Part shown: positions 19,097 through 32,679 of the stretch, in pieces | Layout of the letters: every line of letters begins with the position of its first letter | How positions within the stretch are numbered: position 1 is the stretch's first letter | Assembly (NCBI GenBank): GCA_949592205.1 | Contig: CATIUR010000005.1 | Location: 85,866,777 to 85,930,776, forward strand | Origin: Helichrysum umbraculigerum | Lineage: Eukaryota; Streptophyta; Magnoliopsida; Asterales; Asteraceae | Length of the DNA stretch: 64,000 bases | Direction of reading: 5' to 3' | The notes under the pieces: model-generated | Database searches by the model: none | Seen by the model: the letters and a program-made list of their open reading frames with translations, nothing else | What the model was told of the DNA's origin: nothing | Program-made: the position numbers and the translations under genes

Positions 19097-21233
19097 TGTT
19101 ATTACAAATTTTCATGTCTATCTCGCGGGTCAATAAACTAGTTAACATTAATTATTTAATAGGGAGTAATAATTACAAATTGTCCTTTCAAAAATAGGAA
19201 GGGTAATCTTGCAATGTCTTAAATAAAAAAGTATATATTATAAAAGAAATAAATAATACGGAGTAAATTGCTTGACAACACACTCTTTGTTTCCAAGCAA
19301 CGCCACAACAAGTCAAGAACCATACGCTGTTGACTATTAATGTGCTCCAGCAATAATTACTTTTTTTATTATCAGAGATTGATGATATTAAATTCTCCGT
19401 ACTTAATAGCTTAGATGGGTTTTATGTTTTTTTTTTTTTTTTTTGAAAATAAGATGGGTTTTATGTTGTTATATGCAACTTTCTTTTCCTTTGTTTTCAT
19501 CATAGTCTATTTAATTTTTCCCCCTCCTTAAATTAGTGTTGTATGTGGAGATGTAAACGAATCGGGTCGATTCGAGTTAATTTAGGCTCGATTCGGACTT
19601 GAATAAATGTTCAAAATTGTATTTGAGTTGGAGTGTGAGTAAAATTGTTTGTTCGAACTCGATTTGATATGCGTTTAGTTACTAATATATCCTTTTATTT
19701 AAACATTACTTTTGAGGGATCGGTTGTTTACGAACTCGAGTTCAATAAAAAATTTATAGCTCAAGCTCCAGTTGGCATAACTTCTTGTGTAGTTGACATA
19801 TTGGGTTCAGATGTATTAGTTACTTGTACTTAAAGACAGGTTATTTTAACAAAAAAAAAAAAATATTATATAAATTCGGTTCATTCGGCTCCTTAAGCTC
19901 GATTAGTCCATTTGACATAACACTAAATGAGCTTTCGAGCGAGAAAAGTTGAATATCAATTTTAAAAATCCAGTTCATAAAACTAATCGGGAATTAATTT
20001 ATGTTTGAGCTCGAGTTGACCTCGAATATATTTAAATTCGATTTCGAGTTAAACAGACTCGAGCTTGAGCTGGTCGTTAATTACTCGGCTCGTCAGCAGT
20101 CTGCACCACTAATATAACCTTTATTAAAGATATCGGGGTACTTGGGATCACATTTCAGAAAATGCACTTTAAAATATCCTAACTAAACACTAAATGAAAT
20201 TTTTTAAAAGTGTTCGACTTATAGTTGAAAATCAGGTTTATTTAAACTTCTTTATAAAATTAAAGTTTTGTTTTGGATGGGCCAAAATGAATAAGCAATT
20301 TTACTAAATTATACACTCATGTTACTACAACAATTATATAAAACCTAATTTGATTTTGTATTTGCATTTGATTACTATTATAATTATTTAAAATTTAAAA
20401 TGAATATAATTTTTATGGAATTTGCTATACATAGCCCTTAGAGCTAAGGATAAGAGTTTGACTTTTTTAAATCATGTCAAATAAAACCGTTCCCCCACTA
20501 TCAAAACAACTGCAACGTCTTATTTCTCCTAAATATCCCGACTTTCTATTCTTCACCATTTCACGACTCATAAATTGAGTTTTCATCCTTTGGTTGTATT
20601 ATATTTCTATATAAACCCAATATATTTTATAGTTACAACAAAATAATAATTTTTATAGTATTTTCAGTTTATGTTTATTCTTACTAATAACGTAGTGACA
20701 TATATGTCAAAAGGCTGTTGAAGATCATTAGCAAGCTGGTAATATAAACCCAAAACTTGATGAAACTATTAGGAATGAGATTTCATAAATTCATAATTCG
20801 AATTGAGACATATAGTAAATGTTAGGGGGGTAAATTATAAATATTGTTTAGTTGAAAATTGAATGGAAACATGGGGAGATATAACCGTTTGCAAACCGTA
20901 AAAAAGTTGAACGTGGGTTAATTTTTATTATTTTCCTTTTTTAAAAAGATAAATTGAAAGTCAAATAATTATCCATATTTATGGTTCCGGGTGAGTTGAC
21001 CAAGCAGTTATGGGTTGACTTCAATTTTTAACCACTAGATCTTGATAACTTTTGATCCCCACCGTCCTATCTAGGAATTGTTGGTTACATTTTTTATGCG
21101 GTTACTAATATAACCGCTCGCTCCTTTTTTTAGCCTGGTCCTCTCCAACTCCCACCCACGTTTTTCATACTCCGAATTATAAGGTAGCAGTATTATTTAG
21201 ACATCTCCAATTTCACCCTTTCATTTTTCTGCT
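19097..21233. other. Intergenic DNA; degenerate CTCGAG-rich repeat
   Basis: No gene seen. Positions 19555-20110 are rich in TTCGAG, CTCGAG and GAGCTC words between GATGTAAACGA (left) and GTCTGCACC (right), which resembles decayed hAT-type non-autonomous repeats of plants. I could not match TSDs. The rest is A+T-rich. The last 50 bp are the target site of copia element F. Confidence 0.4.
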
Positions 21234-21911
21234 TGTTGGGAAATGACCACGTCAAATAAACGCATGTCCGGAAACGTTTAAGCCTACGGGGTCACACGCG
21301 TTAACACGTAGATACCGCTTATTTTTACCAAGTTAAGTTAATTGTAATAACTAGTAGAGTTATTAATTAATTTGTGATCATTTAATAAATGTTATTAAAT
21401 TATAAGGTTTAAGGTGAAAGTTGTTAGGACTAAAATGTTACCTCTAATTACTTAAAGGGTTTAATTATTAATTATTATAATAAAAGGTTATTATATATAA
21501 TAATAAAACCAAAACCCCTTCTTAAAAAACTTTTATCCAATTCCTTTTCTTTGTGTGGTTCGGCCGACATAAAAGAAACCCAAGGGTGTTTGCTTTTTGA
21601 GTCGAAAAACAAAAGTGTTTTTTTTTTTTTACGTAGAACACAATTGTTGTGGTTTTGGTTTTACGTAAAACACAAGAGGAAAAGGGGTATTAATTGGTTA
21701 ATTGAACTAGCATTCGGGTGGTAATCAATGACGTATTGTGTGTGCGATCGTAGAGGGTTTTACCATTAGTGAAACCTATTCGTTTATTAAACGATTAATT
21801 GGAGCTAGCTAAAAGGTACACGTTTTCTATCTTAACTAGTTATAAATACGTGTTTATATGCTTCCGCGATTGTGTGACAATTTGAATATATCTTTATGCT
21901 ATACTCTAACA
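21234..21911 (+). repeat. 5' LTR of copia element F
   Basis: Starts TGTTGGG, ends TAACA. A TATA-like stretch (TTATATATAATAATAAAA, about 21490-21507) precedes a short leader. The primer-binding site follows one base after its end. Confidence 0.93.
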
Positions 21912-21912
21912 G

Positions 21913-21925
21913 TGGTATCAGAGCC
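21913..21925 (+). other. Primer-binding site of element F
   Basis: TGGTATCAGAGCC is complementary to the 3' end of initiator Met-tRNA, one base after the 5' LTR. Confidence 0.93.
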
Positions 21926-23648
21926 ACACGTATGTGTTGTAATTAGTTAGATTTGTTACACATAAAATTTGGTGGGGATTATTTGTTTGGTTCGATAAAA
22001 AAAAAAAAACAAAAATATTTTTTTTTTTGTTGTTTGATGAATGGTTCCAGCGACAAACAATGTAAGAGAGATGAAAAAAAAGAAAAAAAAAATTTGTTGA
22101 TTGGATCATGTTGACCGAATGGATTTCATGTAAAAAAAAATGTTTTTTTTTTTTTTGGCATGGTGTGGAAGTCCAAGTCGGTGAGCAAGGGACTGGAATT
22201 TTTTTTGTTTTTTGTTGTGTGGTGCAAACTGACAACGATAAAAAATAAATAAATAAAAAAAAACCCTTGGTGACTTTTCTTCTTGTTTGGCTTTGTTCAC
22301 ATAAAAGAATTTATTTATTTATTTTTCGAATGGACAAAACAAACAGGAAGGAAGGGAAGTTTTGATAAAACTTACAGTGAATTAAATTAAACTTTATAGT
22401 AAAGGTGTTCTACTTTTAAAATCCCATTGCAAATTTTATGTTTAACTAGAATAATAACATGTTTAAATGTAAATTGTTTGTTATTATTAGTGTACCTTTA
22501 AATTAGCTTGATAAAGGGTATCCATAAAATTCATGTATAATTTGTCATGGATATCACTTTGATATATTGATATGCTAGTTAAGAATTAATTGTTAATTGA
22601 GAAAACTATATTATGTGCTACTTGTTTAAAATTGTTTAATTGACAAGTTGTCCCTAGTTGGCCATGCTTTAGGGTTCCACCTACTAAAAGTTGCATGAAA
22701 ATTAATTGTTAATTGTTAATTGTTTAATAGTTTATTAATTTTAGTAGTTTATTTATTTTGCTTATTTATTGTAACTTGTAAAGCAAAATGGTTTTATGAA
22801 AAAATAAACTGGACTAATAACTATGAAATAAGATTTATTGTTTTCTTGCAAATCTTATTTTCAACTCGGGTTGGGCTCACATACCGTAATTTTCTCCCAC
22901 GACGAGATTTGCAAGTTAATAATTTGTTTTAAACCACGACTAGGAGCTTGTATAGGAGAGGTATCTTCGGCTTGGTGCCTAGATGACGGGTTGGATAAAA
23001 CGATGAAAAGATCTTAGCCCCTCATCTTAGCCCCTCCTCTGGCCTCTTCATAGCCTCTCTTGTACATGGCCGAAAAGGTTTAAAACATGTTGAATCGTCA
23101 ATTTTAATAAAAGTGCAATCTCTAATTTAATATTAATATCAAATTAGACATCTTGACGCACATAACTTAATTGAAGAATATTTTTATTAAAACCTATGAT
23201 ACGAAGATGTGTGCATGCTTCTTCGTACATATTTGATACATATTATCAAATAAATTACCCATTTAAACTTAAGTCATTGCCATCCAATCGTAAGAACACT
23301 TGCAGTTGCTTTTTACTCTGCGTGAGACGTAGGTAAATTGCAATCCCAAGGTAAATTACCACTCATCGTGAGACGGTGGTGGACTATTTACAGTTCTTAA
23401 TTGGACGACTTAAAACGAGTTAAGCGGTGAGATCCTTAAACCCGTGGCAAAAGATGGGATGAAACATGTTTACAAATTCACTTATGCTTGCTTCATAAGT
23501 AGTATTTGTAAGTCCCATAATTTCTAGGAATTGCACTTGTAATGCAATTATTGATCGTCACTTACCTTTTGAGTACCATCATTGCTAGCAGATCAACTGA
23601 TGTGATGGTGGTATGTCAAATAGGATCCTAGCCTTAAGAAAATTAATT

Positions 23649-23650
<2 letters not shown>
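21926..23650. other. Untranslated leader of element F
   Basis: About 1.7 kb of A+T-rich leader with several poly(A)/poly(T) runs (for example 21999-22010 and 22141-22156) that create lysine-rich chance ORFs. No coding domain seen. Confidence 0.6.

Positions 23651-23732
<82 letters not shown>
23650..23732. repeat. (TA)n microsatellite
   Basis: About 40 uninterrupted TA dinucleotides, just upstream of the gag remnant of element F. Such runs are length-unstable. Confidence 0.95.
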
Positions 23733-23734
<2 letters not shown>

Positions 23735-23804
23735 ATTTGGGTATTTAATTTTCTTTTAAGGATGTATTATCGAAAATACTAAATTCGAACTTTAATCTAG
23801 TTGT

Positions 23805-26800
23805 AGATGGCAAATCCTGCACCGAACTCGAATTATTCGGCTTTCAGGCAAATGCTAGAAAAGAAAAACTTTCTGGAATTAATTTCAATGATTGGTTTTG
23901 TCAACTAAGGATTGTCCTTCGTGTTGAAAGGAAAACAGAAGTCATTGAACAGTCGATGGGACTTGTTCCTGATGCTGCTACTGGTCCTGTTAAGGAATTA
24001 GCAGCATGGAATGCTCTTTATGATTGTCATAATGAAGTTGCTTGTTTGATGCTCGACAGCATGACTCCCAAACTTCAAAACCAATATGAAAATCATATTC
24101 CACTTAATATGATTACAGAGCAGAAATCAACTACTCCATAAATCCTTGCGATTAAGAATGGAAAGATCCATAAAGATAAGAAACCGCAAACTAGGGGAAA
24201 GACTAAGGGAAAGCAAGGTGATTTTGTCCCTAATCCTGAGCAAACCCCTTCAGCAATGAAAGAGCATCTGGCTAAGTATAAGGCGTATCACCACTGTGGG
24301 ACACTGGTAAAGGAATTGTCCTGCCTATCTTGCTGAGTTGATAAATAAGAAGAAGAAGCTAGCCGGCTCGACCGGACCTTCCAGTATCTTCACGATAGAA
24401 TATTATATTCTTTCTTCAAATCAAATTCCTAGATATATGATACTGGTTGTGGTACTTACATTTGTAATACCCTTCAGGAATTTAGAGGAAAGAAGAAACT
24501 GAAACATAAGGCACTCTACTTGTACAATGGTGTACGTGAAGCAGTAGAAGCCAATTGAAGTTTGACTTAAATTTGCCTTCGGGCTTAGTTATTGTATTAG
24601 ACAATTGTCATTTTGCACCTACTATTACTAGAGGTGTAGTTTCAGTTTTATTTTTGAAATTGATATGCATGATCATGTTTCAAAAGTTAATTCTATGTAT
24701 GTTGTTAGCAATAAAAGAGCCAAGTCCGACTTGGACTCTACCTATCTTTGGCACTGTCGTCTTGCACACATTGAAAGAAACGCATTGAAAGGCTTCAACG
24801 TGAAGGGCTCTTAAAATCAAATGATGATGGATCCTTTGATAAATGCGTATCTTGTGTTTGTGGCAAGATGGTAAGTAAACCCTTTCCGCATCAAACGCAA
24901 AGGGCTAAAGATCTACTTGGAATTATACATACCAGATGTTTGAGGTCCATTTAGACATGTGTCAAGACAAGGTGCTAGCTACTTCATCACTTTTACTAAT
25001 GATTTCAGTCATTATGGTTATGTTTACTTGCTTAAACATAAACATTAAGATTTTGAAACATTTAAAGTGTTTGAGAATGAAGTAGAAAATCAACTCGGTA
25101 AGACCATCAAGATCTTTCGTTCAGATCGAGGTGGCGAATACTTAAGCCAAGACTTTAAGGATTATCTGAAAGCGTGTGGATTGTCCAACAACTTACTTCT
25201 CCATACACACCACAACATAATGGAGTGTCTGAGAGGAGGAATCGAACCTTGTTAGACATGGTGAGATCTATGATGAACCTTACAACTCTCCCATTATCAT
25301 TTTGGGATCATGCTCTTGAATCTGCTGTACGTATTTTGAATATGGTACCAACCAAGAAGGTGGATAAGACACCACATGAATTGTGGCATGGGAAAGTCCC
25401 TAATTTATCTTACTTAAAGGTCTGAGGATGTGAGGCGCTTGTGAAGCGGGATACGCCTGACAAACTCGAGCAAAGATCTATTAAGTGCATCTTTGTAGGA
25501 TACCCAAAGGAAACAATGGGTTACTACTTCTACAATCCTTCTGAAAATACTGTTAAAGTTGCTAGATATGCTGAGTTCTTTGAAAAGAATCTCATAGCTC
25601 AAGAAAACAGTGGGAGGGTCGTAGAACTTGATGAGAATCAAGAGAAAGATGTATCCCCTTCTACAAACACTAGCAAACATCAACTTGGGGGGGGGGGGGG
25701 GGGGGGGGGAGTATTCAAAGTGTTGAACCTCAAGTCGATGTTGTTCCAATTCGTAGGTCCGCAAGGACAATACGTGCTTCTGAAAAGTTGTGTCTAAATG
25801 TAGAAACTGAGGAGCACATGTTAGGGGATCTTAATGAACCTCCTAATTTCAAAGCTGCATTATCAGATCCAGAATCTGAAAAATGGCTTGAAGCTACGAA
25901 TGTGGATGGGAATGTACACACCTATAAAGCTCGTCTCGTAGCGAAGGGTTATACTCAAATCTACGGAGTTGATTATGATGAAACCTTCTCTCCTGAAGTA
26001 GACATTAGAGCTATTAGGATTTTCTTAGTTATAGCAGCGTACTATGACTATGAGATTTGGCAACTGGATGTCAAGAGGTTTGATGAGGAAATCAAAAGGT
26101 TTATATTTACTCAAAATCTTAATAAGCCATGTGTATATCAAAAAGCTAGTGGGAGTAATGTTACTTCCTTGTCTTATATGTTGTGGTCATATTGATCATA
26201 TGAAATCACATTCCAAAGTTACAAGATGTAAAATCCTACCTTGGAAAGTGTTTCTCTATGAAAGACTTGGAAGAACCAACATTCATACTTGGAACCAAGA
26301 TCTATAGAGATCGAACAAAGCGGTTAATTGGACTAAGTCAAAGTGCTTATATTGATAAGATCTTAAAGCGATTTAAGATGGAGAATTCTAAGCGTGGAAA
26401 TGTACCAATGTTAGAAAGACTTGACTTAAATAGCAAACAATGTGCTTCTACACCTGTTAAGGTGGAGCGTATGCAAAGGGTTCCTTATGCTTCGGCTGTT
26501 GGATCTATTATGTATGCAGTTAGATGCACTAGACCTGATGTGGCGTTCGTATAGAACATAGCCAGCCGTTTTTCAACAGAATCCAGGTGAAAGTCATTGG
26601 GTGAAAGTCACTGGACTACTGTAAAGAATATTCTCAAGTATCTGAAGGCTACTAGTGAGATATTTCTGGAGTATGGTTGAAATCCTGAAGCTGAGCTCAA
26701 AGTGACTGGTTACAGTGATGCTGGATTTCAAACCAATAGAGATGATATGAAATCTCAGACAGGATACGTCTTCATCTTGGATGGAGACGTAGTGAAAAGG

Positions 26801-27189
26801 GTTCCTTATGAAGCAATCAAGAACTGCCATGTCTGCAACTGAATCGGAGTACATAGCACCTTCGGAAGCTGTGAATGGAAACCGTCTGGATTAAGAAATT
26901 TATTTCTGGGCTTGACGTGGTACCCACAAATAAAAACCCCATAGAGTTATACTGCAATAATTCAGGAGCAATTTTAATTGCTGATGAACCTGGAGTTCAG
27001 AATGGGGCCAGACATTATCCTAAAAGATATCACTATGTTTGAGAGCAGATCGAATTAGGTGATATCAATCTACTCAAAGTTCACATAGATGATAATCTAG
27101 CTTATCCATTTACGAAGGCTTTACCTAAAGGAAAGCTTAATCAACATGCCGAGGGCATTGGACTTCGTTTTGCTAGATATTTCATGTAA
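23805..27189 (+). pseudogene. Decayed gag-pol of copia element F
   Basis: Reading pieces in all three forward frames gives Gag (23805-24330, with a damaged CCHC knuckle near 24290), protease (around 24435; the expected DTGCGT is split by a frameshift), the integrase zinc region and core (24740-25430, with RSDRGGEY at about 25111 and PYTPQHNGVSERRNRTL at about 25195-25245), a downstream GYP...YYFYNPSENTVKVAR block, part of RT (25905-26170) and RNase H (26258-27189). RT has lost the central palm: the text jumps from the QLDVK block to the RFDEEIK block at about 26072, and the YVDD box is unreadable. There is a run of about 23 G at 25686-25708. The element cannot make its own Pol. Its near-identical LTRs therefore suggest it was copied in trans or damaged very recently. 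Confidence 0.88.
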
Positions 27190-28013
27190 CTCTGTGTTTT
27201 AGTATTTGGATAAAGTATGTTAAACAATTATTATCTAATAAAAGAATTAAAGTACCTGGTATGTTTATTTTCATTTGATAATTAATTGTATCCTATATTT
27301 GCATGTTTAATCCATGAATAATTTACATTATTCTAAAATGTCCATTATCGATTAGCTATATGGGAATATAGTTAAACTAAGATAAATCTGAGTGATTGGT
27401 ATGGATGGTCCCTCCAAACTCACATGATATCCATGAGATACATATTGGACTACCCCAACTGACAAGTTATCACTTTATGGATCGGCGTCATTAAGTGAAA
27501 CTTGTAAAATGGTTGCTTTACTTATCCTTAGACTTGAGATGCAAGTAGGTCTTGCATGTATGGATTGCATCTTCTTGATATAGTTCTAGCTATCCTGAAT
27601 AAGGTAGTAATAAAGGGCTATTTTCAGAAGTGTAGTGAAGTACATGACTGACACGTGTAGTCAAGATAGAATTTGTTCCTTCAACTAGCTATTGAAGTAT
27701 GATACCACTGGGCTCTCTCATTAGAATTAATTAAGATGTTTGTATGGCCATACCCAAATGAAATCCAGATGTGTCTCGATTGATTTGGTAATCTTGATTG
27801 GTTTTAAGAATGAGAAACATAATTGTTAAAATATGGAATGACTATGATCCATATCCATAATTAACAAAGGTATCTGAAACAAAGGGATAGTAAACACTGG
27901 AATCATTTTAATATACTTCAAGAAACTATACTTAAATATTTCTGGGAGCATTGGCGTGTTGCTAGACGCTTACCAATGTTATTGCCTTTATTATGACATG
28001 CTCAAGTGGGAGC

Positions 28014-28688
28014 TGTTGGGAAATGACCACGTCAAATAAACGCATGTCCGGAAACGTTTAAGCCTACGGGGTCACACGCGTTAACACGTAGATACCGCTT
28101 ATTTAACCAAGTTAAGTTAATTGTAATAACTAGTAGAGTTATTAATTAATTTGTGATCATTTAATAAATGTTATTAAATTATAAGGTTTAAGGTGAAAGT
28201 TGTTAGGACTAAAATGTTACTTCTAATTACTTAAAGGGTTTAATTATTAATTATTATAATAAAAGGTTATTATATATAATAATAAAACCAAAACCCTTTC
28301 TTAAAAAACTTTTATCCAATTCCTTTTCTTTGTGTGGTTCGGCCGACATAAAAGAAACCCAAGGGTGTTTGCTTTTTGAGTCGAAAAACAAAAGTGTTTT
28401 TTTTTACGTAGAACACAATTGTTGTGGTTTTGGTTTTACGTAAAACACAAGAGGAAAAGGGGTATTAATTGGTTAATTGAACTAGCATTCGGGTGGTAAT
28501 CAATGACGTATTGTGTGTGCGATCGTAGAGGGTTTTACCATTAGTGAAACCTATTCGTTTATTAAACGATTAATTGGAGCTAGCTAAAAGGTACACGTTT
28601 TCTATCTTAACTAGTTATAAATACGTGTTTATATGCTTCCGCGATTGTGTGACAATTTGAATATATCTTTATGCTATACTCTAACACT
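28014..28688 (+). repeat. 3' LTR of copia element F
   Basis: 675-bp copy of the 5' LTR. Visible differences are a shorter poly(T), TTTAACC for TTTTTACC and two or three single-base changes. The purine-rich CAAGTGGGAGC (28003-28013) abuts it. Confidence 0.93.
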
Positions 28689-31600
28689 GCTAACTACCCC
28701 TAATTCGACAACAAAGAATGTGCTTCTCCTTTAAGCCAACCATGGATTTGGGTATAGGATTCCGGCTAGAAACTCTCCTCAGACTCGATGCTCTTTTGAT
28801 GATGAAGTGAAGTATCATGTAATATTTGCTTCTTATACAAATACTTCTGTTTTTGTTTTTTTGACTATACATATAGTTTCGATTAATTGTTGTTATGTTT
28901 TGTAATAAATGGGAATAACAATCAGTGAATTAGTGGGTCTATTGCCTAATGAAAAGCAATAAATTTATAGTATTTAGAGTGATTATAGTGTGTCTTATTT
29001 GGAATTCAAGTCAAATTAATTTGAGGCGTGGAGATCTCATAGAAACTATTTTGAGGTTGTTTTCTTCTGTTGAAGTTAAATCAATTTTCAAGTATACTAC
29101 TCATATATAATATATAATAATAATAAATTGATCTTACATATCATGAATTTTGCATAATGATTGCATTCTTTTCATGTTCTTCCAGATTCTAAGCCTCTAT
29201 TGTATTAATAGTTATGTTAATGTCAATTAATCAGAGAATCCTTTTTAGTTTTGTGGCTGGAAGTGACTTATGTTAAACTTTAACAAAGCTATTGTGTTTT
29301 ATGCATACCAACTATTTGGTGAAATGCCTCAACGAAAAAGTAGATACGAAAATACTAGACTTTCTATTTGTTTTTTTTTTCTTTTCTATTTTTTTCACAT
29401 CCAACTATCTTCATGTTTGTTTTCTTGCCTCTACATTAGGTAAAATAGCATGGCCAACGATCTCATTCGTATACTCCATACGTTTACCAAATATACACAA
29501 AAATACTAAATGCCTTCCAAAAAATTTATTTGTACAATGTGATTGACTTTAGTGTTGACAGTAACAAGGCAATAATTGTAGCTTGACTAATAACCATTCG
29601 ACTGGCTACCTATGTTGTATTCTTTGTACATAGGACGACTGCTCTAACTTTCTTTAAGCATATAAATCATCGCTGTTATATTAGGATTATCTTTTGTAGT
29701 AGGTTTACTTATGCTAATCCACCTCATAACTTTGAAATGCATATATTCTAAACTAAAGCCAATGTCTTGCAGAAAAATAGAAGCCGTGTGATTAGATACC
29801 CGGGAACAAGTTGAACAATTGTCCTCATACATCTTGCTTCAAGTATGATTTTCATACTCGGGAACAAGTTCTGATTATTTTGATCGGGGTGGGTCTGCCG
29901 CTGCTGGTTTTGTTAATATATATTAATTAGGTCTATAAGGGTCAGATTTGTTACGTGTGTTGCGTGTGTTGCTTGTGTCAATTAAGATATCACCTTTGAG
30001 TGTCAATTTGCTTTGTGAAGTTGTATCTTTACAATTAATGTTTGCTACCTGTTTCGGGGATCGAATTGACCCATCCATTTTGTCACCTTTTATTTAATCA
30101 AACTGGACGGTTTGTGTAACAGTTTGGGTAACAGCTTGTAACGGGCTCAAGTGGGTTGACACTTTTTATGATCTTTATCAATCACTAATGTATTATATAT
30201 CTTTGAAAAGCTATCTTATAACAGTATTTATGTATGTGTCAACAATAATGTATGAAATACAGCTCTCTTTGTTTCACAGCTAATGCTTCTTTGATGAAAA
30301 AAATGATATGCTTTCCCCCCTGGACAAGCAATATGGATGTCAGCATTAAAGTGAATTTATCAGGTGTTGAAGCTAAGGATGTCTGTGTTGATAATGAAGA
30401 AAACAAGGTCGAAAAGAAGGTCGAGTCTAATAATGAGGATGAGACAGAAGCTGTGTTTTGGTCACTCGGTGACCGTTGATGAAAGTGAGTATACCACAAT
30501 AATAATATCTACTTATATTTGATTACAATTTAGGGTTTAGGTGTAACATATATTATTTAGGTGTCCCGAACATAATCACCCAGTTGAAGTCGTTCTTTAT
30601 AATAATCGCCCACAATTTAAATGTTTACATGACATAGTTGGACCAGTTACCATGTCTGCTAATTATATTCATATGTAATAGCCTACAAAGTCTTGAGGTC
30701 TCTAAGGTTCACTAATAGTGCAATAAATTCAGGAAATATTTAAAGGTTCTAGAGATTATTCTTAAGCATTTTTCTTGGTTTGATAGGGGCACAAGTAAGG
30801 ATGCTAGAATATGAGCTTCGAGAGTACAAAATCAAGCATTTGTTAATTTCTACATTGACAGGAATTGTATTGTAGATTGACATATAGGAACTCTCGACTA
30901 GAATTTGGATTGGTGGACATTTTAGGAGAATGAATGGTGTCATATAGAGGTAAGTTGAAAATAGTGGTGGCAACTGTTCCCTGTTTGTACTTTATTTGAG
31001 GTGTAAATGATGTCATTGAATCACTTAAGCTTGTATTAAACCTGAAGTTATTTAATTCGTAACCTTAAACGAATCTTAATATACATTTGATTTGGACTTT
31101 CTGCTATAGCCTAATGGGTCCGTCGCTCGTGTCCCTTTTTACAGGTACTAGCGAAATGCCTATGAATGTAAGGTAACATATGAATGTCACAAATATATGA
31201 TTGCTGGGTAGTGAAACTGCTTGAGGAGTGAAAGTTACGTTTTCCCGTTAACTTGCTATCTCCATGCAGAATTATGGTGGCATAGGCTGCTTAAGTTTAT
31301 TTATTTTCCAATTATTTCATTTATCGACAATCATAACTGTAACACATATTGTTTCTAATTATATGTTGTTATAGGGAATATGAACATATAATATATGAGT
31401 TCTTTTCAGGCTTTGGTACTGTTTACGCCTTACGGACTCACAAAGTGTTTCTTCAGCTAAATAAGCACTTAATGGAAGAAGCAATTCAAGGTGATTAAAT
31501 GTAACTATTGGATTAACGTGTTTCTTTCATGCATTTTTTAGTTCCTAATCTTTGGATAATACACATTTGCCAAGTATTTGATTCCTGAGTTGGGCCCATG

Positions 31601-32654
31601 CCCCATGCTCCCTTTTGATCACATATTATGCATACAGGTCTAAATGTTAAGTTCCGAAGTCATCGTAGCAGGTACAAGTGTATAACAAACTGTAACATTG
31701 TTGGCAAATTTTTTTTAGTTTTATTTTATATTATTTTATATGGTCCTAACTATGTTTTTTTATGACCCTTTGGCTATAGGGACTATACTAACCAACTCAT
31801 TTGACTCCCTGTAGTTCAGTGTAGGATTAGATGGGACGAGACTGAAGCCTAAAAGTAATGTTGTTCCTGCTTCCGTTGAGAATATGCAGTATGTTGTCAC
31901 CTTGGATGTCTTGCACATGGCAGGGCTGATCACTTCTGTTTAGTTGGATTTTATATATAGCCTCCATCACACTTTGATTACTACTTTTCCAAAATCTGAA
32001 ATTAGGTTTTTTCTGCTTTTGGGCCTGTTTTAATGTCTGCTAATTTTATATATGTTTGACAAGAATGGAGGTGTTCAGGCTTTGATCTGGTGAGAAATCT
32101 ATGCTTTCTTTGCATTTCGTTAATTGTCATGCTGTTATATTGTTTGGGTAGTATTAAATTTAAGCTCTTATCAGCACAACTTAATTTGTCAGACACCTAT
32201 TGTAAAGGAAGCTTTGGAATGACAGTGCATACATGATGGAGGGTTTTTCATGCTTCATGTTTCATATTCTTGCCACACTGATCTTAGTACTTATCTAAGT
32301 AGATACTACAATGCGCTCTCCACCGATTTCAATCTCACCACACTTCGTCTTGGTGCACCAACCACCATTAGGACCACTACACTAAAATGGGATCCTTCAC
32401 GCAATCACGCCTCTACTCCGAACGGGTGGCTCGATCCACGCTGCATTAAGATTAACTATAGTCTATGGAGTTGACTACAACCTTTGTTAGAACATTTTTG
32501 TAAATGGTGTTTGAGGCTGGATAGCGTTCAAAAATAATTGGAAATAACTTTACCATTTGTTTATATCAACCAACCATATTCAAAACGAGAACATATAAAT
32601 ATGTGTCATTGTATACATTCACTTACTGTATGTACATATAGCAGCAAATCAACT
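28689..32654. other. Unassigned sequence, probably part of a Helitron
   Basis: No intact gene. Short open pieces (for example 30330-30477, reading MDVSIKVNLSG...VFWSLGDR) are bordered by splice-like sites (TTTCACAG near 30280) and look like captured exon fragments, but I do not recognise the source gene. The stretch ends at a Helitron-type 3' terminus (32655-32679). The 5' terminus was not fixed; a weak candidate is near 29095 (ACTCATATATAATATAT). Confidence 0.35.
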
Positions 32655-32679
32655 GGGCAACGCCCGGGTAAAATACTAG
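32655..32679 (+). mobile_element. Helitron 3' terminus
   Basis: A hairpin GGGC-aac-GCCC (32655-32665; extendable by C-G and T-G pairs) stands about 10 bp before CTAG (32676-32679), which is followed by T. A short G+C-rich hairpin a few bases before CTRR, with insertion between A and T, is the hallmark of Helitron 3' ends. No TIR or TSD is expected. Which Helitron family it is, and its 5' end, are not established. Confidence 0.65.

Larger units (their letters stand above)
21234..28688 (+). mobile_element. Element F: Ty1/copia LTR retrotransposon with decayed gag-pol
   Basis: LTRs of 678 bp (21234-21911) and 675 bp (28014-28688) begin TGTTGGGAAATG and end CTCTAACA. They are flanked by the TSD CTGCT (21229-21233 and 28689-28693). 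A primer-binding site (21913-21925) and a purine-rich tract (about 28003-28013) border the internal region. The LTRs differ by a handful of bases and poly(T) length, so insertion was recent. The coding region, however, is full of stops and deletions. The order gag - protease - integrase - RT/RNase H is that of Ty1/copia. Confidence 0.94.

Noticed and set aside
21918..22300. Lysine- and phenylalanine-rich ORFs on the minus strand
   Set aside because: They are produced by poly(A)/poly(T) runs in the leader of copia element F.
32250..32474. 74-codon ORF before the Helitron end
   Set aside because: No recognisable domain; kept only as part of the possible Helitron cargo.
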